Source of the DNA: Chondrosia reniformis
Taxonomy: Eukaryota > Porifera > Demospongiae > Chondrillida > Chondrillidae
Assembly: GCA_947172415.1 (NCBI GenBank)
Contig: OX359196.1
Span: 1,862,501-1,926,500 of the forward strand
Reading direction: 5' to 3'
Length of the DNA: 64,000 nucleotides
A program made the translations under genes and the position numbers. Position 1 is the stretch's first letter. The number at the start of each line of letters is the position of its first letter. The notes beneath the pieces were generated by a model, which was not told the origin of the DNA, searched no databases, and was given only the letters and a program-made list of their open reading frames with translations. Positions 34,650-47,000 of this stretch are shown here, piece by piece.

Positions 34650-35091
34650 ATAATTAAAGTACTAAAGGGATCCATGGTTATATTTAGATAGAGCTACAGC
34701 GACATTACCATTTATCTCACCTCGGAGAAGGGTTGACTTTGTTGTGAACGCTAACAGGAGATAGTCTTCCTTGTAGGAGAGTCGTGAAATTAATCAGTTG
34801 TTAAAATACCCTACCCTTCTCTCTAATATTACGTCTAGTTAACACTACTGAGACCTTCTTAAACTCTTTCCTTGATTTATTAAACAGCTGATGTTCTGAC
34901 AATGAATCGTTAACCTCCTAGGGACTGTTGCCTACAGAACGGATCTTTTGTTTACAACCCCTGCTCTTCCTCCTATAATTACGTACGTTTTTGGTAACAG
35001 GGGAACGTAACTACGTATTACCCGCACAGAGGGCGGGACCAGGAAAATTTGAGTAAACAATGTGGTGCACGTGCCTTACAGCTGGTTTTGG
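34650..35091. promoter_or_regulatory. Probable promoter region of THADA, at the divergent UBE2H/THADA interval
   Basis: This short interval is visibly richer in CG dinucleotides than its surroundings (GGGCGGGACC at about 35032, ACGTACG, TACGTATTACCCGC) and precedes the THADA start directly. UBE2H starts 2.3 kb away on the other strand, so a shared bidirectional promoter is possible only if UBE2H has a distant untranslated exon. An ATG at 35060 opens a 20-codon frame ending at 35122 that overlaps the THADA start; it is a possible upstream ORF if transcription begins before it. Confidence 0.45.
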
Positions 35092-38000
35092 ATGGCGTAC
35101 CCGGGATATAAGCCAGACGTAGCGAAGGCGAAGCAGCGACAGGAGTTTCCTGAAGATGCCAAAAGTGAATGGATGAAGGAATTACGACAACTAAGTGAAA
35201 GCAGAGTGAAATCTGCCGATGGTAAAACGACCGTTAGATACGTAATATGCTGCTAGTAAATTTAGTAAATTTCTATCTTTATAGCCTACGGTTAAGCTTA
35301 TCTCATTTAACTCTTACATAATTTATTCCTCTCCAGGTAAATGCGTTAGGGCGTTGGAGAACCTGTTGATTGCTACAACTGTTCAAGACCAGTTGAAGGA
35401 ACTGCTAAAGGTAAATAAGAATGACTGAATCAATTCTCTCATCGCGTTGTTTGCATGGTAAGAAGGTGTAATTTGTGTAGTCAAATGTAAACTTTCAAAC
35501 CGAAAAGTCCGCGACTGATGAAAAATCCATTTTCCTACATGCTATGCCTATGTAAAAAGCTTATAGGGAACTGATGTACAATTTGCAAAGCTAGCTACAC
35601 GACTTTACCTAAAAGTGTAGTTCACGTTTTCATGTTAATGTGATACCTACTTTAAAAATGCCTGAATACAAGTTAAAGGTATACATTCTGATAATACTGT
35701 GTATGTTTGCTGTTTAATTGTCTTGTTTAAAGGAATCATGGGTTGTTGCTTGAAAGGAGAATTCTAACATCTTTTTTTGTTTAACAGTTGGGGAAACTAT
35801 TGAAAAAGGATGTCAGTGAAGATGTTGGAGTTGCAAATGTGGAGCGAAGGTTTATTGTGGCTACTCTAGTGTCGATGCACTCCCTGTGCATGTGTAGGCA
35901 CCCATTACAAAGGGCTCTGACCAGGTGAGCGCCTCCTCTATTGTTCTCTGTTCTTCTCTGTGTGGTCCCCCTTGCACCCAGAGTGAGTAAACATGTTGTG
36001 GCAGGTCAGTAGCCTTTATTGTTATCCTGCAGGCTTTTGAATACACTTCCTTATAAGGAGAGTGTTACTGAGGAGGTCAGGCAGAGAATTCAATTATCAC
36101 TTGGTTCTGCTAGTGTGGCTGTATCCCATGAGGTGGTGTTTCAGCAGATCAGCTACCTTGAAGCTCTAATGGAGAACTTCCCAATTGGCAATCAATGTCT
36201 GCAAGATCAGATAGTCACAGGTGAATATGTACACATTCAGTTAAAGCTAATGACTTGAATCACTAGTCTATTTTCTCTCTCAAATAGTGCTGTCTTATTT
36301 TGATAACCTCCTACAAAGCCTACTGCAGCGGATTGATTCAAGGGAATACCATATATGTCTAGCAGTGTCTGTTAAAGGTCTTGTAACCTTTGCATCAAGG
36401 TTTCTCAATTTTCTGCAATCGTGTATGTCAAAGGCTTCAGGAGGATGTGAATGTGACTTACCTAACAAAAGTGGAGAAACTTGCCAAGCGGGAGACAACT
36501 TTGATGATGATATATCTTTAGACGGCGGCTCAGATTGTGTCACCGTAAGAAGTGAATCGGTTCCTTTGGACATTGATAGCTGCAGCATGCTGCAAAAGCA
36601 TTTGACTAATCTTCTTGAAGTTACTGATCGGGTTTTGAAAGAAGAAATGCTGATGTCTGTAACAGATTTGGTGACCTCTGGTGGAATGCTCTATATCACC
36701 TTTCTAAGGATTTTACATAGTGCAAAAGCAGATCTGAGACATGCAGTAGTGGCTTTGTTGGATACAGGTAGATACGAGAGTGCCGGGACTAGAGGTTTAT
36801 GAATGCATGTCTTTGCATATGTTATTGTTCTACTGCAATATGTTCATTTCCAAGTGCATTTTCTATGTATTGTATTGTTTTAAGTGGATAAGGAATTCAG
36901 TCTAATTTCAGTACAAAGTAATAATGAAGGTAGAAATAGTGACTAGCCGACTATATATGTACAATTTGTAGTAAAAATCGTCATAAACCTCAAGTTTACC
37001 ACTGCTATAAGGCCTTTTCGGAGAATACCACTCCTCATCAGTAGCACTGGGTAGCAATTCTTTAGAGTAACCAAGCTACCAATTCTTTATCTCTCGACAA
37101 ACGGACCGTTAAAACGGTTAATAATTTCCTTGTACATATATATATGTACAGTTTAGTTTTAGTGCTGAGTGATCGCTATGATTATGAAGGTGCACTAGAT
37201 GCTGTCATCACAGTAGTGTTTAGAAACAGTGGAAACAATATAGTCTAACCCTGATCCTATGTTTCCTACAAATAGTACTGTATATAGTTACTCAATTACA
37301 TCCTAAGACCATTCAAACCATGCGTTTCCCAAGGACGGTAGCTGAAAATAATTATTTTTTGATGATTTACGGGAGTTTTATTTTGCTGAGCAATATTTAT
37401 TCAATTATCAGATACATTATAGGAAAAGAAACTCATTTCTGCTTGTTGCTAGTAAAACTTATGAATTAAATTTATACAGGTAATATTAACAAGAAAAGGG
37501 AATATAAGTAAAATAAAAACATTAAGTGATATATCATGGAGTACGGTAGTACTCTCTAAGTAGGGATGGCCCGAAAAAATAGGATGCCGTATTCAATGTA
37601 TTACGGGTTAACACCTTATAAGTAGTCAGCGAATGCGTTTTTACCTCTTTTAAACTCTTTAATGTGTCTTTTGTACGATTTCAATTTAGGGAAGCTGTTT
37701 TCAAGAGTGCATAAAGGCTCTAAGTTTGTAAAACGGTTTCAGGCCTACTTCCGGTTTTCCTCATTTTCTTATTCTTCTTATTATTATTCTTTCTTTTATT
37801 TCACGCTAGTGCATAAACGCGCTTGTAGATAAATACATCTTAGGGGCATATTGTCTAAATGTTTTAGCAACTAGGGAATAGGCACCTTTCTGTCTTTAAA
37901 CGATTTGTGCAAAGACGGTTTCTGTGGCGCGTAAGAAAATTGGAACCTTTTTGTCGCCATTTTCTTATTAGGAGTTCTTGGTCATATCCTCTTTATCTTC

Positions 38001-41000
38001 GACTACGACGTTATTTTGAGTTGCCAAAAAAAAACTTACAAACTAGTTTTAATAAGTATAAAAAAGAAGGAATTCAAGTAAATAAAAACATTTAAAAATG
38101 AAATGGGAAGTAGGGATGGCAGTCCCTGCAACAGTACCTATCACATCTAGAAAAAGCAATGAAACAAGACAATGATCATATAATAAGGCTAAACAATACA
38201 CAAATGGAATATATACTGCCTCAAATTTCAGTGACTTAACAATACACATCACTTCCATGTTTGGGTGCACTATCCCTACTTCAGCCATCATGGTGCGCCC
38301 AAACATGGAAGTGATGTGTATTGTTAAGTCACTGAAATTTGAGGCGGTATATATTCCATTTGTGTATCGTTAGCCTTTTTATATGATCATTGTCCTGTTT
38401 CGTTGCTTTTTCTAGATGTGATAGGTACTGTTGCAGGGACTGCCATCCCTACTTCTCATTTCATTTTTTAAATGTTTTTATTTAAATATATAGGGTTAGC
38501 CAGTGTTGGAACCATGAATAGCATATCTGGAAAGAATAATGAAGTAGATATTGATCATGTAATATGGCTAACTGTTCAGAAGTGGCATACATTCTGCAAC
38601 TGAACAACAATTGGAATTAAGTATAAAAAAAATACTCTCCCAAAGATTCCTTGCGAGATATTTAGCTAGTATACTGAACCTCACTTTAAAACTGCTCCTT
38701 ACACTTGAGTGATAAAACATCTTTTACTTAAACACTTTTTTAACTTTAGTTTGTAGTTTGCCAGAACTCTCACAAGTCTGTCTGATTCAAGGATTGATAT
38801 CTAAAGTTCCACATTCTGTTCTGCTCAGCTGTGGACAAAGTAACTGTACAGTGCATGAAGTTTTATTTTTACTGGCATGTGAGATATTTGATCAGTAAGT
38901 TAAGTATGCATAATGTACGTATACGTGTAGTATCAGTATTAAAGGTTATGTAACAGCTTTTCTAATTTGCTCAAAGCTTTTGAAATGATATGCCTTAGGT
39001 AATAACTAATATAATCTAAGTAGTAGAATAAGGATTTCTTCTGATTGTGTTGAACTTATCTTTTGAAAGGAATTGTTATAATAAAATGGGTGATTTGTGC
39101 AAGAGTTTTATAATTATAATTTTGGCTAACAATGAATACCTGTATGATACAAATTGTAAAAAGTTAACGTACGCCCGGTCGTCCCCTGTAGGTTTATCTG
39201 TATCATACCTGTACATTTTAAGCAGAATTCCCGTATAACGACCTCCTTAGGAATGTCTACATATCTACTAGTATGCCCATAGCTATGGAATATGCACTTA
39301 CAGGGATGATTATTAAGAATGTCACACCTTTCTGAGATTCATTTAGAGTCGAGATTCTTCAGTGTTGAGTTGAAGAATGTTTTTCTCTGATTATGTTAAC
39401 AAACGCCCGGCGAGCGTTAACTTTTTTACAATTTAAACCATACTATGAAAGAGGAGTCAGCCTGGAGGTGTTTGGTGTGTAATGCCTTGCCTTCTTTCTA
39501 TTGGATGGGCCCCTATGGCCTCAGAAATAGTATATACAATTATGCAATATTTTTCAGAAATAATATACAATTATGCAACATTCCTCTAATTTCACAAACC
39601 GTGAAAAATGATACACATTTTTACTGACTTATTATTACAGTTCCTCTAGAGCAGCAATACAGTATGTTGGATCAAGAGTACTTTGTTTATGGACCAAAGT
39701 GACAAGGTAATGTATGTAGTTATCTTGTAGGCAATGTATACTGGATAGTTTAACCCTTAAATGCAATCATATTTAATCGATTAAACTCTAGCGTCCTTAC
39801 CTACTATTAAGCACGTGTGTCTTATATTGGATGCACTGTATCTATTCCTATGTACGGTACGTGACACGGAAAACTTACTCTGATCTGTAGAATTCTGCAT
39901 ATATCCGTTGCAGACGTCTGCAAAGAGCCGTGGATATTTCGTACAAATCCGTATGGAAAATGATGGAATGTAGTACATTTGTGTACGTGCTTGCGAACGA
40001 ATTTGACACTTGCGTACTTGTAGGCCATAATCCTGAACGAACGAACGAAACACATTTTACAGCAACGCGCACTTGGCCAAGGATGGCTCATGTTAGCTTT
40101 GAATTCAATATAGGTATTATAAAGTGCAACAACGAGAAAAGAGTGAAGTAGCTACATACGTTAAGGGTTCTCAGTTCCAGGAACAATCTTGATCTTGCGA
40201 CATACATCTTCTATTGTGTTCCTCATCTCCTTTTCTGCTGTTGTCCCGGTCTCCAAACGGTCCAAGGGATAGTGCTTAATGCAAGTGGAGAAAATCGCCT
40301 TCACCTTCAGGCAGTTGAGGGCTGTCTTACCGCAAACTCCTCTGCAATTGCTGCTGGCCTTTTCTTGTGTGGTAAACAGCTTGTTGGCCAGACGAGCCGC
40401 AAGGTTCCTTCTCGATTTGCAGCTGGCAAGGTATTGGTTGACGTCTTCCTGGACTATCGCATGTTCATAGCTGGCGACAGCCCCACCACCGACACTTCTG
40501 TTGGAAACGTCCAGTAGGGCTGGGGATTGCGAGGGATTGGAAGGCATCCAGTGTCCAGGGCGTGAAAAGTCCACAGCTTGAGATAGTGATGGGTTGAAAG
40601 GCGGGCAGACACCAGCGCGTGTTGGTGTAGGTATCAATCCTGTCTCCTCAGGCCACCATCCTTCCTCTGTATATGCGAGGACGCACTTCAGTTTGTCTAC
40701 GTCTTAGGAAGCTTAGTTGTGATACTTTAAAGACCAAACTAGCTTATCACTCGACAAATCAACCGAATTACACTACTTGTTTCTCGCTTGTAAATCTCGA
40801 TCGAGGTGGCGTATGTACATTACAATAATTTTTGCTTCACATATTTGATTGTTTCAGTTATCTGGACATGGTCCAGTCCCGTTGGGTCCGGATAAGCGAG
40901 GGTCCACTGTACATAATCTATTCTGGTATGATTTGTGGGTCTTAACTTTTACTGTTTCAAGGATTTGTCTCACTGGTGGACATCCCATGCCCAGGCGTTC

Positions 41001-44000
41001 TACGTTCCTGCATAAATAGGGTAACCAGTAATGTTGAATGGAATAGTTTATGTAAAGTTCAGTAGGTTGGGGGGATTGTGTAACTCTGTGTATGCATGTA
41101 AGTTTGAGGGACCTGCCCTGGTTAAATCTACAAAATTTAAGATTGCAGTGCCTTTCGGCTGTGTATTCAACAGCTGGCCAGTTAACAGGTGGGGGTTGAG
41201 GACCTGCCTCTGCAGCTCTTGGAAAGGGAAAGCCTGCCATAGCCCCCCCCCCCCTTGGTTTGCAAAATGGCCAATGTTCCTACCATTGTAAGTGAGGGCA
41301 TTGAAGTGGATTCTGTCCCCACTCACTATGTAGTCCTCATCATCACCAGGGTAGGGTGTGCCTGAAGCAGTCTCTGCATAAAGACAGACACTGGCAGACA
41401 TGTAGGTGCTGCAGGGACCAGCAGCAAAGAGGCACAGGCCAGCCCCTTCAATGGAGCTCTTTTGGATCAGCAGGTGGCAGCAGGAGTCGAATGAAGTCCC
41501 TCTTCATTGTCGTCATTGGAGGCTGAAACGTTCCTTTGGGTCTACGTAGATTTTCTATGCCAAGATACACATTTTTCAAAGGCTATCCATTGAAACCCAT
41601 TTTGACCCAAAAAGACCTTGGAAACACACCATTGTGATCCTGTCACCCTGTCCTTTTGTCCACTGTACCATAATCTCTTCTGCTGATGGTTTGTGGGTCT
41701 TGACTTTTACTGTTTCAAGGATTTGTCTCACTGGTGGGCATCCTGTGCCCAGGCGTTCTGCGTTTCTCCATAAATAGGGTATCCAGTAATGTTGGATGGA
41801 ATAGTTTACATAAATCTCAGTGGAATAAATCTCAGTGGATTTGGGGATAGTGTAACTCTGTGTATGCATGCAAATTTGAAGAACCTGTCCCGGTGAAATC
41901 TTTAGAATTTGAAGTCACAGAGGTAGACTTGTACCCATCTAGCAGTAGACTGTATCCATCTACAGTGCCTATCGGTGGACTCAAAAGCTGGCCAGTTAAC
42001 AGATGGAGAGCTGAGGTCTGAGTCTGCAGCTCCTGGAAGGCCTGCGCCAACCCCCTCAACCTAAAGGCCTTCATCAGCAATTAACTAAAGAGGAATATAC
42101 TAGTGTTTAAGTAGTTGATTTGTCTGTTGATCTGATTCTTCTTATCTTGTTCTTAAGGTCTCGAAAGTTACTTGACTGTACAGCACTGTGGGGCCTATAA
42201 GTCAGCAACCCGTAGTAAAGCATTGTATACATTGCAGTATGTGACCCAATTCCTAGGACAAGCTTCAACACTTGTTTCACCCAATACCAGGGCTCATCAA
42301 CTAGGATGGGGTGTAATTTTTGGGTGATCTCTTTTATTGTTAATTAAAGGGTTTTTAGTCTTCTTGGTCTTGTTTTTGCTATTCCAGTGTTCTCACCGTG
42401 ATCAAGTACTTTGACTGGGATATTTCCTTGATCAAGGGAAGTAGTTATATGAAGTAAAGACGTAACGTGAATGAATTAATGAAATAAATGGAGAGTGCGG
42501 AATCTCGCTCATTAAGAGGAGGAGGTGGAGTAGCCTCGCTATTCCTATCCCTGATTGCGCAAAAGGTAAAGTAGGGGATTTCCATACAGTAAATACAATT
42601 CGATCTGTCCATTAAACGTAAATTAGCGAACGATTGCAAACTCCGTGCTGGTACAAAATCAATCGGGCGATTTGCTGTGATATAAGGTCCATGTTAACAA
42701 ACATCTAATAGCAAAATTCATGAACTGTTTTTGTGATCCTCCTGTTTGTACCAATGCACACTTTCACTTGTATATTAATTAATAAGAGCAGCAATGTTCC
42801 TTTTTTACATTTCTATCTACTCCTTGTTTGTACTGACCATAAACCTGTCAATGCCAACTCTTCCTGTTCAAATGGTGATTGTCTAAACTACAAAAAAACA
42901 TTCAGCTTTCACATGGTAGTCTCATGTAGGCTTAACCCCCTTCCAGCTAGCCGTGAACATATGGTATGCACTCAAAAAATCTTGACACGTCTTTGGCAAC
43001 TTCTTTTGCATTGAAACTCTTCTAAATTCTTTAAAAGTTTTCAACAGTACTTTGAAAATGGGAAGATTTTTGAAGTTTCGAAGGTACCATAAGTGACAGG
43101 TTCAAAGACATTTCTTGAACCAAGTTGGTTGTCTTGATATGATGGTATTTGTTGTGTGTACATAGATGAGATGTTCTATTATACTTCGAGATGTGATCAA
43201 CAGGGCTTTATACCCAGGTTTTTAATTCATCTACAATACCTGAACCATTTGCTGTAGAATATGTGGAATGCACATTCATAATGGATTTGGAATAATGTTG
43301 TCCACAATTGAAAAGTCCATTTGAGAATATTGTTAATACAGATGAGATCATAGGAACTAGAAATTATCAAAGCCACCACTTTTACTGTCAGAACAAGGTC
43401 ACGCTAGAACATGGTATTCATCTACGTAAATGTTACCAGTTAATCTACCATTAAATAGATAGTCTAACTGCCCTCTTAAGGTGGATAATTACGACATAAC
43501 AAATAGAATAAGTATAGCATCAGTTTTTGTAGATTTACTGGTTTTCTGCAAACGCTGTAGATAATATCAACGAAATGCGATTAACTGCCCCACAGAACAG
43601 CTTCTGCCCTCAATGTCTGTACACTTCGGCCTCATATTCCTCGATAACGATTAGTGACGACTCGTGACGTTTCGATGGCTAGCGCTCTGCTTCATACGCA
43701 GGTCACATGCTAAAGATACTTCCCCTTGTAATGTGACACGTCTGCTAACAGGACGAAATTCGCTGACATATTCCACATGCGACACTATTATTATTTTATT
43801 GATCTTCTTTCTATGCCTTGTCAGCTTGTTATGGGATGTTTATGATTATAGCCTTAATTATGGTCAATGCTTTGTTTACTCAATTTTATAGAGATATGTG
43901 CTACAAAGGTGACATTATGGAGAAGAGCAGTTTGAGTAATAATCTAAATAGCACAGGAGCTACTACAAGAAAGTTATTATTCTATATATGGAGCTACTGG

Positions 44001-47000
44001 GAACATCCCATAGAGGTATTATGCAATAGCTGATGATGAGGGGATAATTTTCCATTTCCATTTTGTATACCTGTTTTAATGCAAGTTCTTTTAATAATAT
44101 AAGCTAAATTACTACTTCTGTTTCTAAAGGCTGATTCTGTGAATTCTGTCAGTTTTACATGATTACGGAAAATTATCCCATTTATCTGTCATTACTGTAT
44201 TTCTTGTGAGGTATGTTATATAAACGATCACTTGACTTTTATCTCAAATTGGTCATTTGTGAAATGGAATGTTAAGTAAAAGATTAAGTTTGCTTCTTTC
44301 TATTTGCATGGTCACTCTCCAAGGGTGTTGGTCTTTTGCACTGGGAGCAAGTGGCAGATATCATTAAGAAAACCTTACAGTAGGATTTAGTTTGCAATAA
44401 TCACTAAATAATTCTTGTTGTAACAAAATAGGGACTCATGTATATATGTGGATTCTATCCTGTTAACTTCTATACTGATAAACATTGGAATAGTTAAGTG
44501 ATTAATCGAATAAGGATTTCTTCTAACTGCGTTGAACTTATATTTGAAAAGGGTCATCTTTCGACTTTGGGAGCGTCTAGAGACACAGTTTTTTTGGTTC
44601 TTCTTTTCGCCAGACGTTTCGACCCTGGGAGTCTTCTTCAGTTACTGATGTTGGTCCTCAAGGTGTCTTCATTTATAGGCATCATTTTCCGCCATTTTCG
44701 ATTGCCTCATTAATTAGTACTAATTACTAATTTATTTCTTGTGAACGTCTACAATGATAAGTGAGCTATGCCCAAAGTATTCACAATATACCAAATAGAA
44801 CCGTATGAGAATCGTAGTGCTTTCGGAAAAAGGTTTCAACGTGCCTACAATCAAAAGAATATTACGTTACGAAGGCCTCCAAAGAGCAAGACAAGGAATC
44901 CACTATATTTTGAAGCAATTCCAGGAAACAAGTTGGTGCTTAGTCGCTACATTTCAATCATCTTCACAACTTTCAGTTTTGATTGCGATCGAATTGACAT
45001 CAAATGGTGTGAAATCAAATTCATGTGAGAACTATTAACACTGTAACTACTGGTTGAAAGTTCCAGTGCTTTTAGTTCAGTAAGGGTATTTTTATTTCTG
45101 TACCAATACTTTTACAATCACTAGGTAGTACCTTTACAAATGTAAGGATAATTTCCGAGTGTACTGTAGGGTTACCATCAAAATTAGTGATTTTTTCCTT
45201 ATTTTTTTCTCACAGGGTATCCCACATCAGATGATGGACATCTTTGCAAATCTTTTAATGATTCACAAGTCGCTGCATAGTGGTAAATGAATTAACTGAG
45301 GATATATTATATGTTTCCTTTTAAGAGTACAATACATATACGTATGTGGCTTATGAGACTGTATCTTATATATGTAGTTTATGTCTGAAACTGTCAAATC
45401 CTTAACATTTTGTAGATGAAGGGAATTCTTTCACAGGAGACATTATCACTCGTCTCTTGAGTGTTGATCACTTTGTCAAACCAAAGTATATCTTTCTTGG
45501 TGTGGTGTTGAACGAAGTGTCGGTAGATCAGATCTTACAGATAAACAGTAATCTTCCCTCCGACATAATGAGTGTCATGGAGTATCAGACTCAAGCTCCT
45601 TATGTAAGTATATATATATATACATCCATGAAGTAATAGATAGTGGGTGTTTATATCAAACCTTATGGCATTCCAATTATCAAAACACATTACGGACGAC
45701 ACAAAATTAGATATTTATTCTTTTCCAGGATATTTGTTACTTTCAATTTCTTGATCCACTTCTGTAATTCTTGTGAACTATATTTTGCAGTTGCAGTTTT
45801 CTTGATAAAGGCAGCAGTGTTTTCTCGGAGCTATCCAACTTTTTGATAAGGTTTAACAACAACTGCTTCCTGTAAAGTTGTTTCATTACTCTAATACCCT
45901 GATATGACGGTTATGTTAGGAGGTAAAAATTCTACTAAAAAGCTTGTCAGCCTGGCAGATTATGTACATCATCTTGAGGCTATGCGTTTATGGTGGGGCC
46001 CACTGTTATAAAAAAAAATACTATTAATATCTACTTGCCTATGAGACTTAAACAATGTTACATGTTTCTCTAATTCCTTTCCTGCAAGTAGACCTTTCAA
46101 ATACCTATACATATATGGTCCCTACTTTTCTAAAGTAATTTCTGATATCCTCCAGTTTCACGAAATCCAGGCCATTTGGAACTGCACGGCGTAATCCTTG
46201 CAAGATACATATAATTGCAATAGGCCTTTGTGTAACGCAGCCTTCATGTCTGAATAAAATCCTACCTATCTTATATTTATACCCGCGGAGGTCCAACTGT
46301 AAGTTTTCCATTTCTTTCATACATGTGGACAAGGACATATTAAGCTGTAAAACATGTTTTTGTGAAGCAGCCTCCTCCATATTAGGGTAGTATTACTGCT
46401 TTTTTAGCCATATTAGAGTAGCCTATTTAACTATGTCTAACCTCTTTTAGGCTGGAAACCTCTGGGTCAAACTATTGTGCAAGCATCAGAATGAAGCTAA
46501 AACAGACGTCTGGGGACCTGTAAGTTCTGAGAAATAGATACGTATTACTTTTTACTGAAAGGTCACATGAATAATGACATCAAATGAAATCAACAATTAC
46601 TGGTGCCCAAATTTGACCGAGTTAACTTTCTCGGTGAATAAACGTTATAGTCGCTGGCCTTTAACTAACTAACTGATTATTGTATACAGTATGGATAATT
46701 CTACGATTTGATGTTTGTTTGAGGCGAAAATATGGCAAGACCTTTTTTTCCGTAGTTACCTTGTATTGAATCAGTGTTAACTTAGGTGTTGCAAATCTAA
46801 CTAGTCTGTTACGTTGCAACCGATTCATTCAAACGCGGACAGCTTGCCTGTAAAGGCACAAACTGACGGGAGCGAATTGGGATACTTGAAGTTTTGACAA
46901 AGATAGTGCAATTTTTTGGAAAACATGAATTATTTCAGAATACAAGCGAGAATGGCGATTTACTCCCGTAGTCCTGTGAACCCAATCTTGTAGATTATAT

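Noticed and set aside
42150-42245. Candidate THADA exon after TTGTTCTTAAG at 42156
   Set aside because: The frame required by exon 7 meets a stop after [13 protein letters not shown], and the real next exon (43892) fits phase and THADA content perfectly.
43803-43891. Earlier acceptor (CTTGTCAG at about 43826) for THADA exon 8
   Set aside because: It gives the wrong phase relative to exon 7. The acceptor at 43890-43891 gives the right phase and aligns with human THADA.
44768-45028. Plus-strand ORF starting [20 protein letters not shown] as a gene
   Set aside because: Another frame of the same DNA encodes a Tc1/mariner DNA-binding segment; this ORF is its shadow.
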